Origin: Oscillospiraceae bacterium | GTDB taxonomy: Bacteria > Bacillota > Clostridia > Oscillospirales > CAG-272 | Assembly: GCA_015064005.1 (NCBI GenBank) | Contig: SVTA01000005.1 | Coordinates: forward strand, 1-44,374 | DNA length: 44,374 nt | Reading direction: 5' to 3' | Part shown: positions 15,884 through 23,174 of the stretch, in pieces | Layout of the letters: every line of letters starts with the position of its first letter | Position numbering within the stretch: position 1 is the stretch's first letter | Program-made: the position numbers and the translations under genes | Notes under the pieces: model-generated | The model's database searches: none | Told to the model about the DNA's origin: nothing | Seen by the model: the letters and a program-made list of their open reading frames with translations, nothing else

Positions 15884-16276
15884 TTATTTATCTTTCAGCG
15901 CTTTTATGATTCTTCCCGTATCCTGCTCAATGATTACAAATGCGCCATGTCTAAGAAGGTATCCTTTGTGAACTTTCCAAAGACGGTGAACGCTATCGTA
16001 CTCCACCGTAACACTTCCACCAAACTTTTGACCAAAAAAGTTGTCTATCACAGCACTTCCAATTTGAGCAGCTGTCTTTGCATCCGGGACATAACCAAAC
16101 TCGGGAAGATAATTATTATCTTCAGGAAGCTCAAGATAATATGTCAAATCTTCGTTTTTCGCCTCAATGAAATCATAATTTGGTTGAAGTACAATCAGAA
16201 AAGCCATTCCGACCCAAGAGGTGATCAAAAGTACAATTGCTGCTATTGAAACCCAAAACCATACTTTACTTTTCAT
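15884..16276 (-). CDS. Membrane-tethered NTF2-fold immunity protein
   Basis: Predicted immunity protein of a polymorphic toxin system. A basic start and one hydrophobic helix (~5-30) precede a domain that matches the NTF2-like immunity family (Imm-NTF2-2 type). GYVPDAKTAAQIGSAVI starts the domain, a central RLWKVHKGYLL strand follows, and FVIIEQDTGRIIKALKDK ends it. The 130-residue length fits. GGAGGA lies six bases before the ATG. It is encoded 14 bases downstream of an RHS tail fragment on the same strand, the usual toxin-tail-then-immunity order. The DNA is visibly richer in A/T than the flanking genes. It probably protects against a toxin made by related bacteria. The cognate toxin body is missing here. 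Confidence 0.72.
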   Translation of the reverse strand: MKSKVWFWVSIAAIVLLITSWVGMAFLIVLQPNYDFIEAKNEDLTYYLELPEDNNYLPEFGYVPDAKTAAQIGSAVIDNFFGQKFGGSVTVEYDSVHRLWKVHKGYLLRHGAFVIIEQDTGRIIKALKDK

Positions 16277-16290
16277 AAGATGTCCTCCGT

Positions 16291-16662
16291 TTATGGTCTA
16301 TGAATAGGACTATTTGAGTCCCATGGAATATCACCCGATATTGTTGTGACGCCTCCGGTCTCGTCGTTTCTGTTTTTGTAGGTGTATTTTTTTAAATACC
16401 CTCCTGGAGTGACTAGATAACTGTCCATTCTAAAAAAATCAGACCAAAAAATATCTGACCAAATTCCCGTAGAAAAATTTTCGTTATTGTATCCAGGATC
16501 ATAATTGGCATAATAGCGCAGATCGTGGGCTATATACGTGCCGGTACTGTTGTAGACCACCTCACGAATGATCTGCGAGCCATTCAGGTAATACTCGTGC
16601 CTGATACCGTTTACAACTTTGGCCGTGCGAATGCCGTCGGCATTATTTAGGGCGCAAACAGC
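16291..16662 (-). pseudogene. RHS-repeat protein C-terminal fragment with toxin tail
   Basis: The open frame begins without a start codon next to repeat copy B. It reads NADGIRTAKVVNG then a HEYYLNGSQII block, typical of the end of the RHS core in Gram-positive RHS/YD toxins. A unique tail of about 85 residues follows and ends in NSPIHRP. The tail is rich in Tyr, Trp and Asp, and no catalytic family is recognised. Without the RHS shell it cannot be delivered, so it is an orphan toxin tip or a relic left by recombination. The immunity gene follows at once. A GTG at 16560 could in principle start an internal product. Confidence 0.65.
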
Positions 16663-16775
16663 TTTGCCCGTGCGGAGGAGGCATTAGTGAAGGCTAAAAA
16701 CTCCTCCGCTTTTTGTTGTTTTGTAAAATGATGTTCCCAGTCGCCCGGCGCATAAGGGGGGTATGCGCCGGGCGA
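16663..16775. repeat. Two-hairpin repeat, copy B
   Basis: Homologous to copy A over 16663-16753. In hairpin 2 (arms 16741-16753 and 16763-16775) two base pairs at the foot of the stem have changed on both sides compared with copy A (C-G to T-A and T-A to G-C), so pairing is kept. In hairpin 1 a C-G became T-G, still a pair in RNA. The copy lies between the RHS fragment and the next orphan lipoprotein gene. Confidence 0.85.
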
Positions 16776-16822
16776 AAGCGTTTTTGATTGAAAAAATCCG
16801 CCGATTACGATGAAAGAAGCGT

Positions 16823-17142
16823 TTATGGATTGGCTGGCGCTACGTCCTCCACAGAACCCACTACCAGATCTGCACCGTAAAACTTTATACGAATGTAACC
16901 TCCGTCTTGTTTTGGATATTCACAGAATCCCCCATAAGATGTTATTTGCATTGATTCCGATGGAGCAAGATTATATACATCTCGATACGAGGATTTCCCT
17001 ATTACAATGGAATTAAAATCTTCTATCCTGTAATATTCTTTAGAATATCCGTTCATATAGCCCTCTCTTAAATCGTTAGGATTGGATGTTGATTGGCATC
17101 CGATAGGCAAAATTATACATATAAGACAAGCAACTATACAGA
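16823..17142 (-). pseudogene. 5'-truncated small lipoprotein, possible orphan immunity protein
   Basis: The frame reads FCIVACLICIILPIGC, a lipoprotein signal, then a ~95-residue domain with FNSIVIGKSSYRDVYNLAPS and YIRIKFYGADLVVGSVEDV. This layout resembles small SmpA-like or immunity lipoproteins. No ATG opens the frame. A TTG at 17110 falls inside the signal. The sequence homologous to a different gene starts on the other strand at 17143, so the N-terminus seems to have been cut off at that junction. The position, behind a repeat copy and next to an RHS tail, suggests an orphan immunity gene. That is inference. Confidence 0.5.
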
Positions 17143-17712
17143 AACGGTTGGTTGTTCATCGGCCTTTTGTTTGTGCCGATGCTGGTGCTGGGCACCGTGC
17201 TGTTGTTCAAAGCGCCGGGGCTGCTCGAAAAGCGGTTGAACGCGAAAGAGGGAGAGAAAACGCAACGGGGAGTGGTGGCCGCATCGGGGCTCCTGTTCGT
17301 TGCGGGATTTGTCGTTGCGGGGCTTGATTTTCGTTTTGGCTGGTCTGCGGTGCCGCTGTGGGTGGTGATCGCGGCATCGGCAGTGTTATTGATCGCCTAC
17401 GGACTTTATGCCGAGGTCATGCGGGAAAACGCCTATCTGTCAAGAACCGTGGAGGTGCAGAAAAATCAGAAGGTAGTGGATAGCGGCCTTTACGGCATCT
17501 TGCGCCATCCGATGTATGCGGTGACGCTATGGCTGTTTCTTGCCATACCGCTGGTGCTGGGCTCCTGGTGGTCGCTGCTGTGCTTTTTGCCGTACGTGGC
17601 GGTGATTGTGGTTCGCATCCGGAACGAGGAGCGGGTGTTATCGGCCGGGCTTGAGGGCTACGAGGCATACAAAAAGCGAGTCAGATACAGAATTTTGCCG
17701 TTTATTTGGTAA
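17143..17712 (+). pseudogene. Isoprenylcysteine carboxyl methyltransferase-like membrane protein, 5'-truncated
   Basis: The frame matches the small bacterial ICMT/PEMT-like methyltransferase family from NGWLFIGLLFVPM onward. It continues through LLEKRLNAKEGE, VDSGLYGILRHPMYAV (the family signature RHPMY) and ends EGYEAYKKRVRYRILPFIW. Family members usually carry about 35 more residues with a first membrane helix. Here homology stops abruptly at 17143, and upstream codons belong to the antisense orphan lipoprotein. The only candidate start is a TTG at 17152 without a good ribosome site. It is probably a broken gene created by the island insertion, although the remaining ~187 residues are intact. 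Confidence 0.7.
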
Positions 17713-17731
17713 TCTGAAATAGAGGTGTGAA

Positions 17732-18442
17732 ATGTTTGATTTTAAGGGAAAGGTTGTAGTCGTCACAGGTGGCGCCAGAGGGATCGGCAGGTGCATCCGT
17801 GAAAAATTTGAGGAGGCGGGTGCCGTTGTTTGCGTGATCGACCTGCAGGAAAACGATTATTTCGTGGGAGATCTTGCGGACAGGGACACGCTGGAGGCCT
17901 TTGCGGCAAGGGTGATCGCGGATCACGGTCACGTGGATTATCTCATCAACAACGCCGCGCCCCTGTCGCGCGGCATTGCGGACGGTAGCTACGAGGATTT
18001 TGAATACGCCCTGCGGGTGGGTGTGACCGCACCGTTTTATCTTGCCAAGCTTTTTGCGCCGCATTTTGCCGAGGGGGCAAGCATCGTGAATATTTCCTCC
18101 TCCCGTGACAGGATGAGTCAGCCCCAGACCGAAAGCTACACAGCAGCCAAGGGCGGCATCGCCGCCTTGACTCACGCGCTGGCAATCAGTCTTTCCGGCC
18201 GGGTGCGCGTCAATTCCATCTCGCCCGGATGGATCGATAACAGCTATACGGTCTATGCCGGGGCGGATGCTGCCCAGCAGCCGGTGGGAAGGGTAGGAAC
18301 CCCGCCCGATATTGCCAACATGGTGATGTATCTCTGCTCGGATATGGCGGGCTTTATCACCGGCGAGAACATCTGTGTCGACGGCGGCATGACCAAGCAA
18401 ATGATCTATCACGGCGACTGCGGCTGGAGCCTGAAGGAATAA
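17732..18442 (+). CDS. Short-chain dehydrogenase/reductase
   Basis: NAD(P)-dependent oxidoreductase of the classical SDR family, 236 residues. TGGARGIG near residue 12 binds the cofactor, NNAA at ~74 is the structural motif, and a Ser in NISSSRD with YTAAK (Tyr~136, Lys~140) forms the catalytic set. SPGWI and DGGMTKQM close the fold. Asp in VCVIDLQ near 39 suggests NAD preference. GAGGTG lies six bases before the ATG. It follows the truncated methyltransferase by 19 bases and was probably its operon partner, so its expression may have changed when the island arrived. The substrate is not readable. Confidence 0.88.
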   Translation: MFDFKGKVVVVTGGARGIGRCIREKFEEAGAVVCVIDLQENDYFVGDLADRDTLEAFAARVIADHGHVDYLINNAAPLSRGIADGSYEDFEYALRVGVTAPFYLAKLFAPHFAEGASIVNISSSRDRMSQPQTESYTAAKGGIAALTHALAISLSGRVRVNSISPGWIDNSYTVYAGADAAQQPVGRVGTPPDIANMVMYLCSDMAGFITGENICVDGGMTKQMIYHGDCGWSLKE

Positions 18443-18454
18443 GATTTTGCGGAC

Positions 18455-18491
18455 AAAAGGGACAGAGAGCGAAGCCTTTCCGTCCCTTTTT
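18455..18491 (+). terminator. Terminator after the SDR gene
   Basis: Arms AAAAGGGAC and GTCCCTTTT are separated by 18 bases, and the T-run is part of the 3' arm. Confidence 0.7.
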
Positions 18492-18514
18492 GCCTTGAAG
18501 AAGGAAAAGAATAG

Positions 18515-18527
18515 TCAACTTAGTTGA
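18515..18527. promoter_or_regulatory. Palindromic operator overlapping the TauE promoter
   Basis: TCAAC TTA GTTGA is a perfect 5-bp inverted repeat around three bases and overlaps the -35 box at 18524. The form resembles MarR-family sites. No regulator gene is adjacent. Confidence 0.55.
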
Positions 18528-18552
18528 AAAGTTCATAAACATGTGGTATAAT
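18524..18552 (+). promoter_or_regulatory. Promoter of the TauE/SafE gene
   Basis: TTGAAA, a 17-base spacer and TATAAT lie 38 bases before the ATG. Confidence 0.85.
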
Positions 18553-18590
18553 ACTTCATTGACAAATAACAACTTGATGGAGATATACAA

Positions 18591-19367
18591 ATGGGAGATG
18601 TTTTAATCAAAATACTTGTGTGCTTTATCGCAGGAGCGGGATCGGGTATTGGAACGGGCTTTGCCGGTATGAGCGCTGCCGCGGTAATAGGACCTATGCT
18701 GATAACCTTTTTGGGAATTCCCGCCTATGATGCAGTCGGAATAGGACTCATCAGCGATGTTTTGGCAAGTGCTGTCAGCGCATATACCTATAAGAAAAGC
18801 GGAAACTTAGACGTTAAAAACAGCTTACCGTTATTAATTAGTGTGCTTATTGTTACGATGATCGGCAGTTTCGTAGCAAGCTTTTTGCCCGAGCGGGCTA
18901 TGAGTGGCACGATGCAGATCGCACTAATTATCATTGGACTTCGGTTCCTTTTGAAGCCCGTCAACAAAACGAGAGAGCAGTTGGAAGAATGTTCTCCGAA
19001 AAGCAGACTGATCAAGGCGATCATCGGCGGCATATTTATTGGCTTTATTTGCGGCTTCGTGGGTGCGGGCGGTGGAATGATGCTATTGCTCGTTCTGACA
19101 TCCTTCCTCGGCTATCCCATGCATTTGGCGGTCGGCACAAGCGTGTTTATCATGGCATTCACAGCTCTGACCGGTGGTATCAGTCATTTTGTGATTGGAG
19201 GTCCCCCGGACGCTCTTTGCCTCGTGTTATGCGTGGTATTTACGCTGCTTTGGGCAAGAATTGCCGCAAAAATTGCCAACAAAGCGAACGCAAAGACCTT
19301 AAACCGTGTGGTCGGTATTGTGATGATCGTCACGAGCGTCGTGATTTTGGCGGTGAACTACCTTTAA
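18591..19367 (+). CDS. TauE/SafE family membrane transporter
   Basis: Predicted anion permease of the sulfite-exporter family. The 258 residues are mostly hydrophobic with about eight helices, arranged as two homologous halves. The first half has GSGIGTGFAGMSAAAVIGPML, and the second has GFICGFVGAGGGMMLLLVL, the duplicated Gly-rich signature of the family. GGAG lies a few bases before the ATG at 18591. The DNA is richer in A/T than the neighbours. Together with the separate promoter, operator and gene debris behind it, this suggests arrival by transfer. Substrate (sulfite, sulfonate or another small organic anion) unknown. Confidence 0.85.
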   Translation: MGDVLIKILVCFIAGAGSGIGTGFAGMSAAAVIGPMLITFLGIPAYDAVGIGLISDVLASAVSAYTYKKSGNLDVKNSLPLLISVLIVTMIGSFVASFLPERAMSGTMQIALIIIGLRFLLKPVNKTREQLEECSPKSRLIKAIIGGIFIGFICGFVGAGGGMMLLLVLTSFLGYPMHLAVGTSVFIMAFTALTGGISHFVIGGPPDALCLVLCVVFTLLWARIAAKIANKANAKTLNRVVGIVMIVTSVVILAVNYL

Positions 19368-19516
19368 TACGTCACGCAAAAAATTGATGTGGGAATTACA
19401 CAAGCACCGTTTGAGCTTTGAGAAAACCGAAATGGATCTTTTGCTCGGCAGCATCTCTATGAAAAGGAACGCTTTGCAATGATAGAACAAATCCACAGAA
19501 CTGTATAAGGCACAAA
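19368..19516 (+). other. Non-coding stretch with possible gene remnant
   Basis: An ATG at 19387 opens 31 codons. With one frame change near 19458 the reading continues as YEKERFAMIEQIHRTV to a stop near 19508. This looks like a frameshifted tail of a lost gene. The family is not recognised and chance is not excluded. Confidence 0.25.
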
Positions 19517-19560
19517 ACAAGCATACGGCATATTTCTTGCGAAATATGCCGTATGCTTGT
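19517..19560. terminator. Long perfect hairpin between convergent genes
   Basis: A 20-bp perfect stem with the 4-base loop TTGC lies between the TauE and udg genes. On the minus strand it is followed by TTTTG, so it may end the udg transcript. On the plus strand the T-run is poor. Stem length is unusual. Confidence 0.6.
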
Positions 19561-19616
19561 AAAACGTCCTTTTAAACGCCAAGCGTTGGGTGGCTACCTT
19601 TTGTGATGCAATGTAG

Positions 19617-20168
19617 TCAAGTAGCTTCGTCCAGCTTTTCGCGCAAGCGACGCATATCTACCAGCATATCCTCCTTTTTGCGGGGATCGCGCAGAAGGTA
19701 GGCGGGGTGATAGACGGCGGTCATCAGGAAGTCTCCCTTTTTGAACCACTGTCCGTGCTCCTTGGTAATACGGAAATCGGGTTTGATCAAGCGCATGGCC
19801 GATACGCGGCCAAGACATACGATGATCTTGGGTCGAATGAGCTTCACCTGCTCCCTCAAATAGCCGATGCAGGCATCCTCCTCCTCGGGCAGGGGATCGC
19901 GGTTCTGGGGCGGGCGGCATTTCAGAATATTGGCAATGTAGACCTTTTCGCGGGGGATGTCCACCGCCTCCAGAAATTTATTCAGTAGTTGACCGGCGCG
20001 GCCGACGAAGGGGGTGCCGGAGAGATCCTCCTGCTCACCGGGGGCTTCGCCTACAAACATCAGCTCCGCCTCGCGGCTGCCCGTGCCGAACACGCAGTTG
20101 GTGCGGGTGTCACCGAGGGGGCATTTATGGCAGTTTCTGCATTCGTTTTCGAGTTCTTCCCAAGTCAT
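19617..20168 (-). CDS. Uracil-DNA glycosylase, family 4 (4Fe-4S type)
   Basis: Removes uracil from DNA in base-excision repair. [10 protein letters not shown] supplies the first two cluster cysteines, and CRPPQNRDP plus ACIGYL supply the others. [23 protein letters not shown] is the uracil-binding and catalytic motif A, and [11 protein letters not shown] is the DNA-clamping motif. The 183-residue length is normal for family 4. It lies 19 bases downstream of the AraC gene on the same strand and could share its transcript, although the functions look unrelated. The ribosome site is AAGGAG ahead of the ATG at 20168. Confidence 0.92.
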   Translation of the reverse strand: MTWEELENECRNCHKCPLGDTRTNCVFGTGSREAELMFVGEAPGEQEDLSGTPFVGRAGQLLNKFLEAVDIPREKVYIANILKCRPPQNRDPLPEEEDACIGYLREQVKLIRPKIIVCLGRVSAMRLIKPDFRITKEHGQWFKKGDFLMTAVYHPAYLLRDPRKKEDMLVDMRRLREKLDEAT

Positions 20169-20187
20169 ATAAGATGCTCCTTATGAT

Positions 20188-21018
20188 TTATTGAATTTCG
20201 TGCTCACGGTAATAGCTGGGAGTGTGGCCGGTCACCTTGCGAAAAACCGTGGAGAAATATCCGGCATCGCTGAATCCAAAGCGAAGCGCGGTTTCAGAAA
20301 CACTCTGCCCGTTGCGCAGATAGGGAATGGCGGCCAGGATCTTTTGCGTTCGGAAATACTCCATCACGCCAACGCCCGCATAGCGGGAAAAGGTTTTTTT
20401 GAGCAGAGAAGGACTCATATGGCAGAGCGCTGCCAGCTCCTCGGTGTTCAGGGATCGGTGCAGATTGGCCTTCAAAACAGCCTGCGCCTGCTGATAGTTA
20501 CGGCTACCCGTGGTGCCAACGGTCAATACCTCGGGGTTTTCCACCTCGTTGAGATTCAGCAGCAGGATTTCAAATTCGCGCAGAGCCAGCTCGAATTTCT
20601 TTTCTCCGCCCTTTACGATGTTTAACAGATGGCAACCCTTGCGGTCGGTGGAGGCGAGGAGCAAATCCAGTATGCGACAAACACGAAGTCGCTCCTCCTC
20701 CGACAGCACAAATACGCGTTTGCGGAAGGCGGGGACGGCATCGGCGAGAAAGCTGAACACCACAAAGTGGGGGAAAGTGCCCTTGGCAGAGCGCAGGCTA
20801 TGGAATTCCATGGGGGGATGCAGTACAGCCGCACCCTCATTGAGAATAAAGGAATTGCTGCCGGCGGTAATGCCCATACTGCCGCCCAGCACGATCACAA
20901 GCTCGTACATCTCGTGGGTTTCGCCGCGGAAAATAAAGTTCGGTTCCGGATAATCCTCAAAGGCGGTGCAAAAGCCCCGCACATCTGCCAGCTTTGGCGT
21001 GGAAACAAAAGGATACAT
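20188..21018 (-). CDS. AraC-family transcriptional regulator
   Basis: Sugar-type activator of 276 residues. The N-terminal cupin-like half (FIFRGETHEMYELVIVLGGSMGIT, HPPMEFHSLRS) should bind a small ligand. The C-terminal ~95 residues hold the two helix-turn-helix motifs: LNTEELAALCHMSPSLLKKTFSRYAGVGVM and VSETALRFGFSDAGYFSTVFRKVTGHTPSYYR. GAGGAGG precedes the ATG at a 5-base spacing. It is divergent from the isomerase-esterase genes. Three copies of TGACCAATT-like half-sites lie in the shared 143-bp region, so it probably activates those genes and may limit its own synthesis. Confidence 0.92.
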   Translation of the reverse strand: MYPFVSTPKLADVRGFCTAFEDYPEPNFIFRGETHEMYELVIVLGGSMGITAGSNSFILNEGAAVLHPPMEFHSLRSAKGTFPHFVVFSFLADAVPAFRKRVFVLSEEERLRVCRILDLLLASTDRKGCHLLNIVKGGEKKFELALREFEILLLNLNEVENPEVLTVGTTGSRNYQQAQAVLKANLHRSLNTEELAALCHMSPSLLKKTFSRYAGVGVMEYFRTQKILAAIPYLRNGQSVSETALRFGFSDAGYFSTVFRKVTGHTPSYYREHEIQ

Positions 21019-21030
21019 AAAACCTCCTCG

Positions 21031-21060
21031 TGACCAATTTTCAAGATTAATTGTCCAATT
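21031..21060 (+). promoter_or_regulatory. Direct-repeat activator sites upstream of the isomerase promoter
   Basis: TGACCAATT (21031-21039) and TGTCCAATT (21052-21060) are exactly 21 bases apart, two DNA turns, and end six bases before the -35 box. This is the arrangement of AraC-type activator half-sites. Confidence 0.65.
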
Positions 21061-21066
21061 TGTCTA

Positions 21067-21094
21067 TTTACTTTTGAATTGGTCATGTTATAAT
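21067..21094 (+). promoter_or_regulatory. Promoter of the isomerase gene
   Basis: TTTACT, a 16-base spacer and TATAAT. The -35 is imperfect, which fits dependence on an activator. Confidence 0.65.
21077..21085 (-). promoter_or_regulatory. Inverted third half-site
   Basis: AATTGGTCA is the exact reverse complement of TGACCAATT. It lies between the -35 and -10 of the isomerase promoter and near the predicted start of the araC transcript, so binding here could repress. Confidence 0.55.
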
Positions 21095-21121
21095 GATAAC
21101 ATAGGCTGGTTTTTTTGTCAA
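21093..21121 (-). promoter_or_regulatory. Promoter of the AraC-family gene
   Basis: On the minus strand TTGACA (21116-21121), 17 bases and TATCAT (21093-21098). Its -10 overlaps the -10 of the divergent promoter, so the two cannot be used at the same time. Confidence 0.7.
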
Positions 21122-21161
21122 TGGTGCAGCCGATATTTTTCTTCCGTAAAGGAGGTCGCTT

Positions 21162-21998
21162 ATGCAAATTGGTGTCTTGATCCATATGCGCGCGGATAGC
21201 GATATGCGTGCGGAGTTTTTGAAGATTCGAGAGCTGGATCTTTCCTGCTGCCAGCTGTGCTGCTGGGATCCCAACCTCTACACGCCGGAAAAGGCAGAAT
21301 ACATCAAATCCTGTGCTGCTGAGGCGAGAGTGGAGATTACGGCGCTTTGGGCGGGCTGGACGGGTCCCTCCGAGTGGAATTTCACTTACGGCCCCGTAAC
21401 CCTTGGCCTCGTGCCGCCCGCCTACCGCGGCATGCGCTTGGCGGAGCTGATGAAGGCCAGCGATTTTGCGCTGTGGCTTGGTGTAACGGATATCATCACT
21501 CACGTGGGCTTTTTGCCCGAAAACCCCTCGGATCCTGAGTTTGACGGTACTGTGGGCGCTTTGCGAACCCTTTGCAAGAAGCTGAAGGCAAGAGGACAGT
21601 GGTTTCTGTTTGAAACCGGTCAGGAAACGCCTGTTACGATGCTGCGCACCATCGAGGCCATCGGCACGGATAATCTAGGTATTAACTTTGACACCGCCAA
21701 CCTGCTCCTTTACGGAAAGGCCAACACGGCGGATGCACTGGACGTGTTCGGTAAGTATGTGCGGAATACCCACTGCAAGGACGGCTTTTATCCCACCTGC
21801 GGCACCAAGCTCGGTCGCGAATGCGCTCTTGGCGAGGGACTTGCCAATATGCCCCTTGTGGTCAAAAAGCTGAATGCTCTTGGCTACACCGGTCCGTATA
21901 TTATTGAGCGTGAAATATCCGGCGAGGAGCAGATCGCGGATATTAAGGTCGCCAAGGCGCTGCTGGAGGAAATTTTCGCCGCAGAAAATTGCCGATAA
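21162..21998 (+). CDS. Sugar phosphate isomerase/epimerase (xylose-isomerase-like TIM barrel)
   Basis: Member of the AP-endonuclease-2/xylose-isomerase-like TIM-barrel family, which isomerises or epimerises free or phosphorylated sugars and inositols with a divalent metal. FETGQET near 147 carries a metal Glu, GINFDTANLL near 172 carries the Asp, HCKDGF near 200 supplies the His/Asp pair and IIEREI near 248 the last Glu. The 278-residue length is normal. GGAGG precedes the ATG. It is the first gene divergent from the AraC regulator and is probably its main target. Specific substrate unknown. Confidence 0.85.
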   Translation: MQIGVLIHMRADSDMRAEFLKIRELDLSCCQLCCWDPNLYTPEKAEYIKSCAAEARVEITALWAGWTGPSEWNFTYGPVTLGLVPPAYRGMRLAELMKASDFALWLGVTDIITHVGFLPENPSDPEFDGTVGALRTLCKKLKARGQWFLFETGQETPVTMLRTIEAIGTDNLGINFDTANLLLYGKANTADALDVFGKYVRNTHCKDGFYPTCGTKLGRECALGEGLANMPLVVKKLNALGYTGPYIIEREISGEEQIADIKVAKALLEEIFAAENCR

Positions 21999-22001
21999 GG
22001 C

Positions 22002-22030
22002 TTGCTTTTGGTAAGAGTGTTTGTTATAAT
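22002..22030 (+). promoter_or_regulatory. Promoter of the SGNH esterase pair
   Basis: TTGCTT, 17 bases and TATAAT, beginning four bases after the isomerase stop. It gives the esterases a second, regulator-independent entry point. Confidence 0.75.
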
Positions 22031-22079
22031 GAATTAACGGTGCATCACCGATTTTGTAATTTTGAAAGGAATATGTGTT

Positions 22080-23162
22080 ATGCAGGATATTGAAAAATAT
22101 GACAAAAATTTGGTTGTGGAAACCGATATCAAGGAACCTGATCTTGTTTGGTTTAACGTGCGCGAGCTGCCCTTTGAGCTTCACGGTCTGTTGTATGACG
22201 AGGAGCGGGGTTGCTTTATCCGTATGCCGCAGAAGGTGGCAGAGGGCGTTTCCGCAGGCGTTTCCGGTTCTCTCAACCGCTGCACCGCAGGCGGCCGCGT
22301 GCGCTTCCGTACGAACTCCTCCTTTATCGGCATCAAGGCGGTGATGCAGAATGCTGCCAATATGCCTCACATCACGCTGGCCGGTCAGTCCGGATTTGAT
22401 CTTTACCGTGTGGAGAAGACTGGCTTTGATACCTTCTACCGTACCTTTATGCCGATTCGCGGTATGAAGGAAGGATATTCTGCCGGTCATTATACCGGCG
22501 GTGTTGACACCGATTATACCATCAATTTTCCTCTTTATGACGGTGTAAAGGAGCTTTATATCGCATTGAAGAAGGGGGCAAAACTGGGTGCCCCCACGCC
22601 CTATCGCGACGTGCCGCCCGTGGTATATTACGGCTCCTCCATCACCCAGGGCGGATGCGCATCCCGTCCCGGCAATGCTTACCAAGCCATCATCACCCGC
22701 GAGACCAACGTGGATCATATCAACCTCGGTTTCTCCGGTAGTGCCAAGGGTGAGCCCGCTATGGCCGAATACATCAAGGGGCTTGATATGAGCGTTTTCG
22801 TGTACGATTACGACCACAACTGCAATGGTGCTGCACATCTGAAGGAAACACACTATCCCTTCTATCGCATCATCCGCGAGGCGCACCCCGATCTGCCCAT
22901 TATCATGATCACCTCCTCTGCCATCCTTCTGAAGGAGCAGGAGTTTGCCGCACGTCGAGAGGTCATTATTGAGAGCTATAAGCAGGCGGTGGCCGAGGGC
23001 GATCAAAACGTCTATTTCATCGACGGCAAGGAGCTCTTTGGCGGCGACAACTGGGACGCCTGCACCGTTGACGGCGTGCATCCCAATGATCTGGGCTTCT
23101 ACCGTATGGCCAAGCGCATCGGCCGCGACGTGAAAGCGATCCTGAACAAAACGGTAAAATAA
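22080..23162 (+). CDS. SGNH/GDSL hydrolase, copy 1 (GxDLY-type esterase)
   Basis: Predicted cytosolic carbohydrate or acyl esterase of 360 residues. The N-terminal ~170 residues form the beta domain of SGNH esterases with a GxDLY word (GQSGFDLY near 105). The hydrolase domain begins YYGSSITQGGCASRPGNAYQ near 183 with the nucleophile Ser in block I, followed by NLGFSGSAKGEP (block II Gly), DYDHN (block III Asn) and DGVHPNDLGF (block V Asp and His). No signal peptide is seen, so it would act on imported sugar esters. The start is the ATG at 22080 with AAGGA nine bases upstream. A TTG at 22062 lies on the ribosome site and is rejected. Its paralogue follows 12 bases after the stop. Confidence 0.85.
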   Translation: MQDIEKYDKNLVVETDIKEPDLVWFNVRELPFELHGLLYDEERGCFIRMPQKVAEGVSAGVSGSLNRCTAGGRVRFRTNSSFIGIKAVMQNAANMPHITLAGQSGFDLYRVEKTGFDTFYRTFMPIRGMKEGYSAGHYTGGVDTDYTINFPLYDGVKELYIALKKGAKLGAPTPYRDVPPVVYYGSSITQGGCASRPGNAYQAIITRETNVDHINLGFSGSAKGEPAMAEYIKGLDMSVFVYDYDHNCNGAAHLKETHYPFYRIIREAHPDLPIIMITSSAILLKEQEFAARREVIIESYKQAVAEGDQNVYFIDGKELFGGDNWDACTVDGVHPNDLGFYRMAKRIGRDVKAILNKTVK

Positions 23163-23174
23163 GAGGGCAAAGCG

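Noticed and set aside
15769-16775. CRISPR array or insertion sequence from the two repeats
   Set aside because: Only two copies, about 900 bases apart with genes between. No short regular spacers, no transposase and no target duplication.
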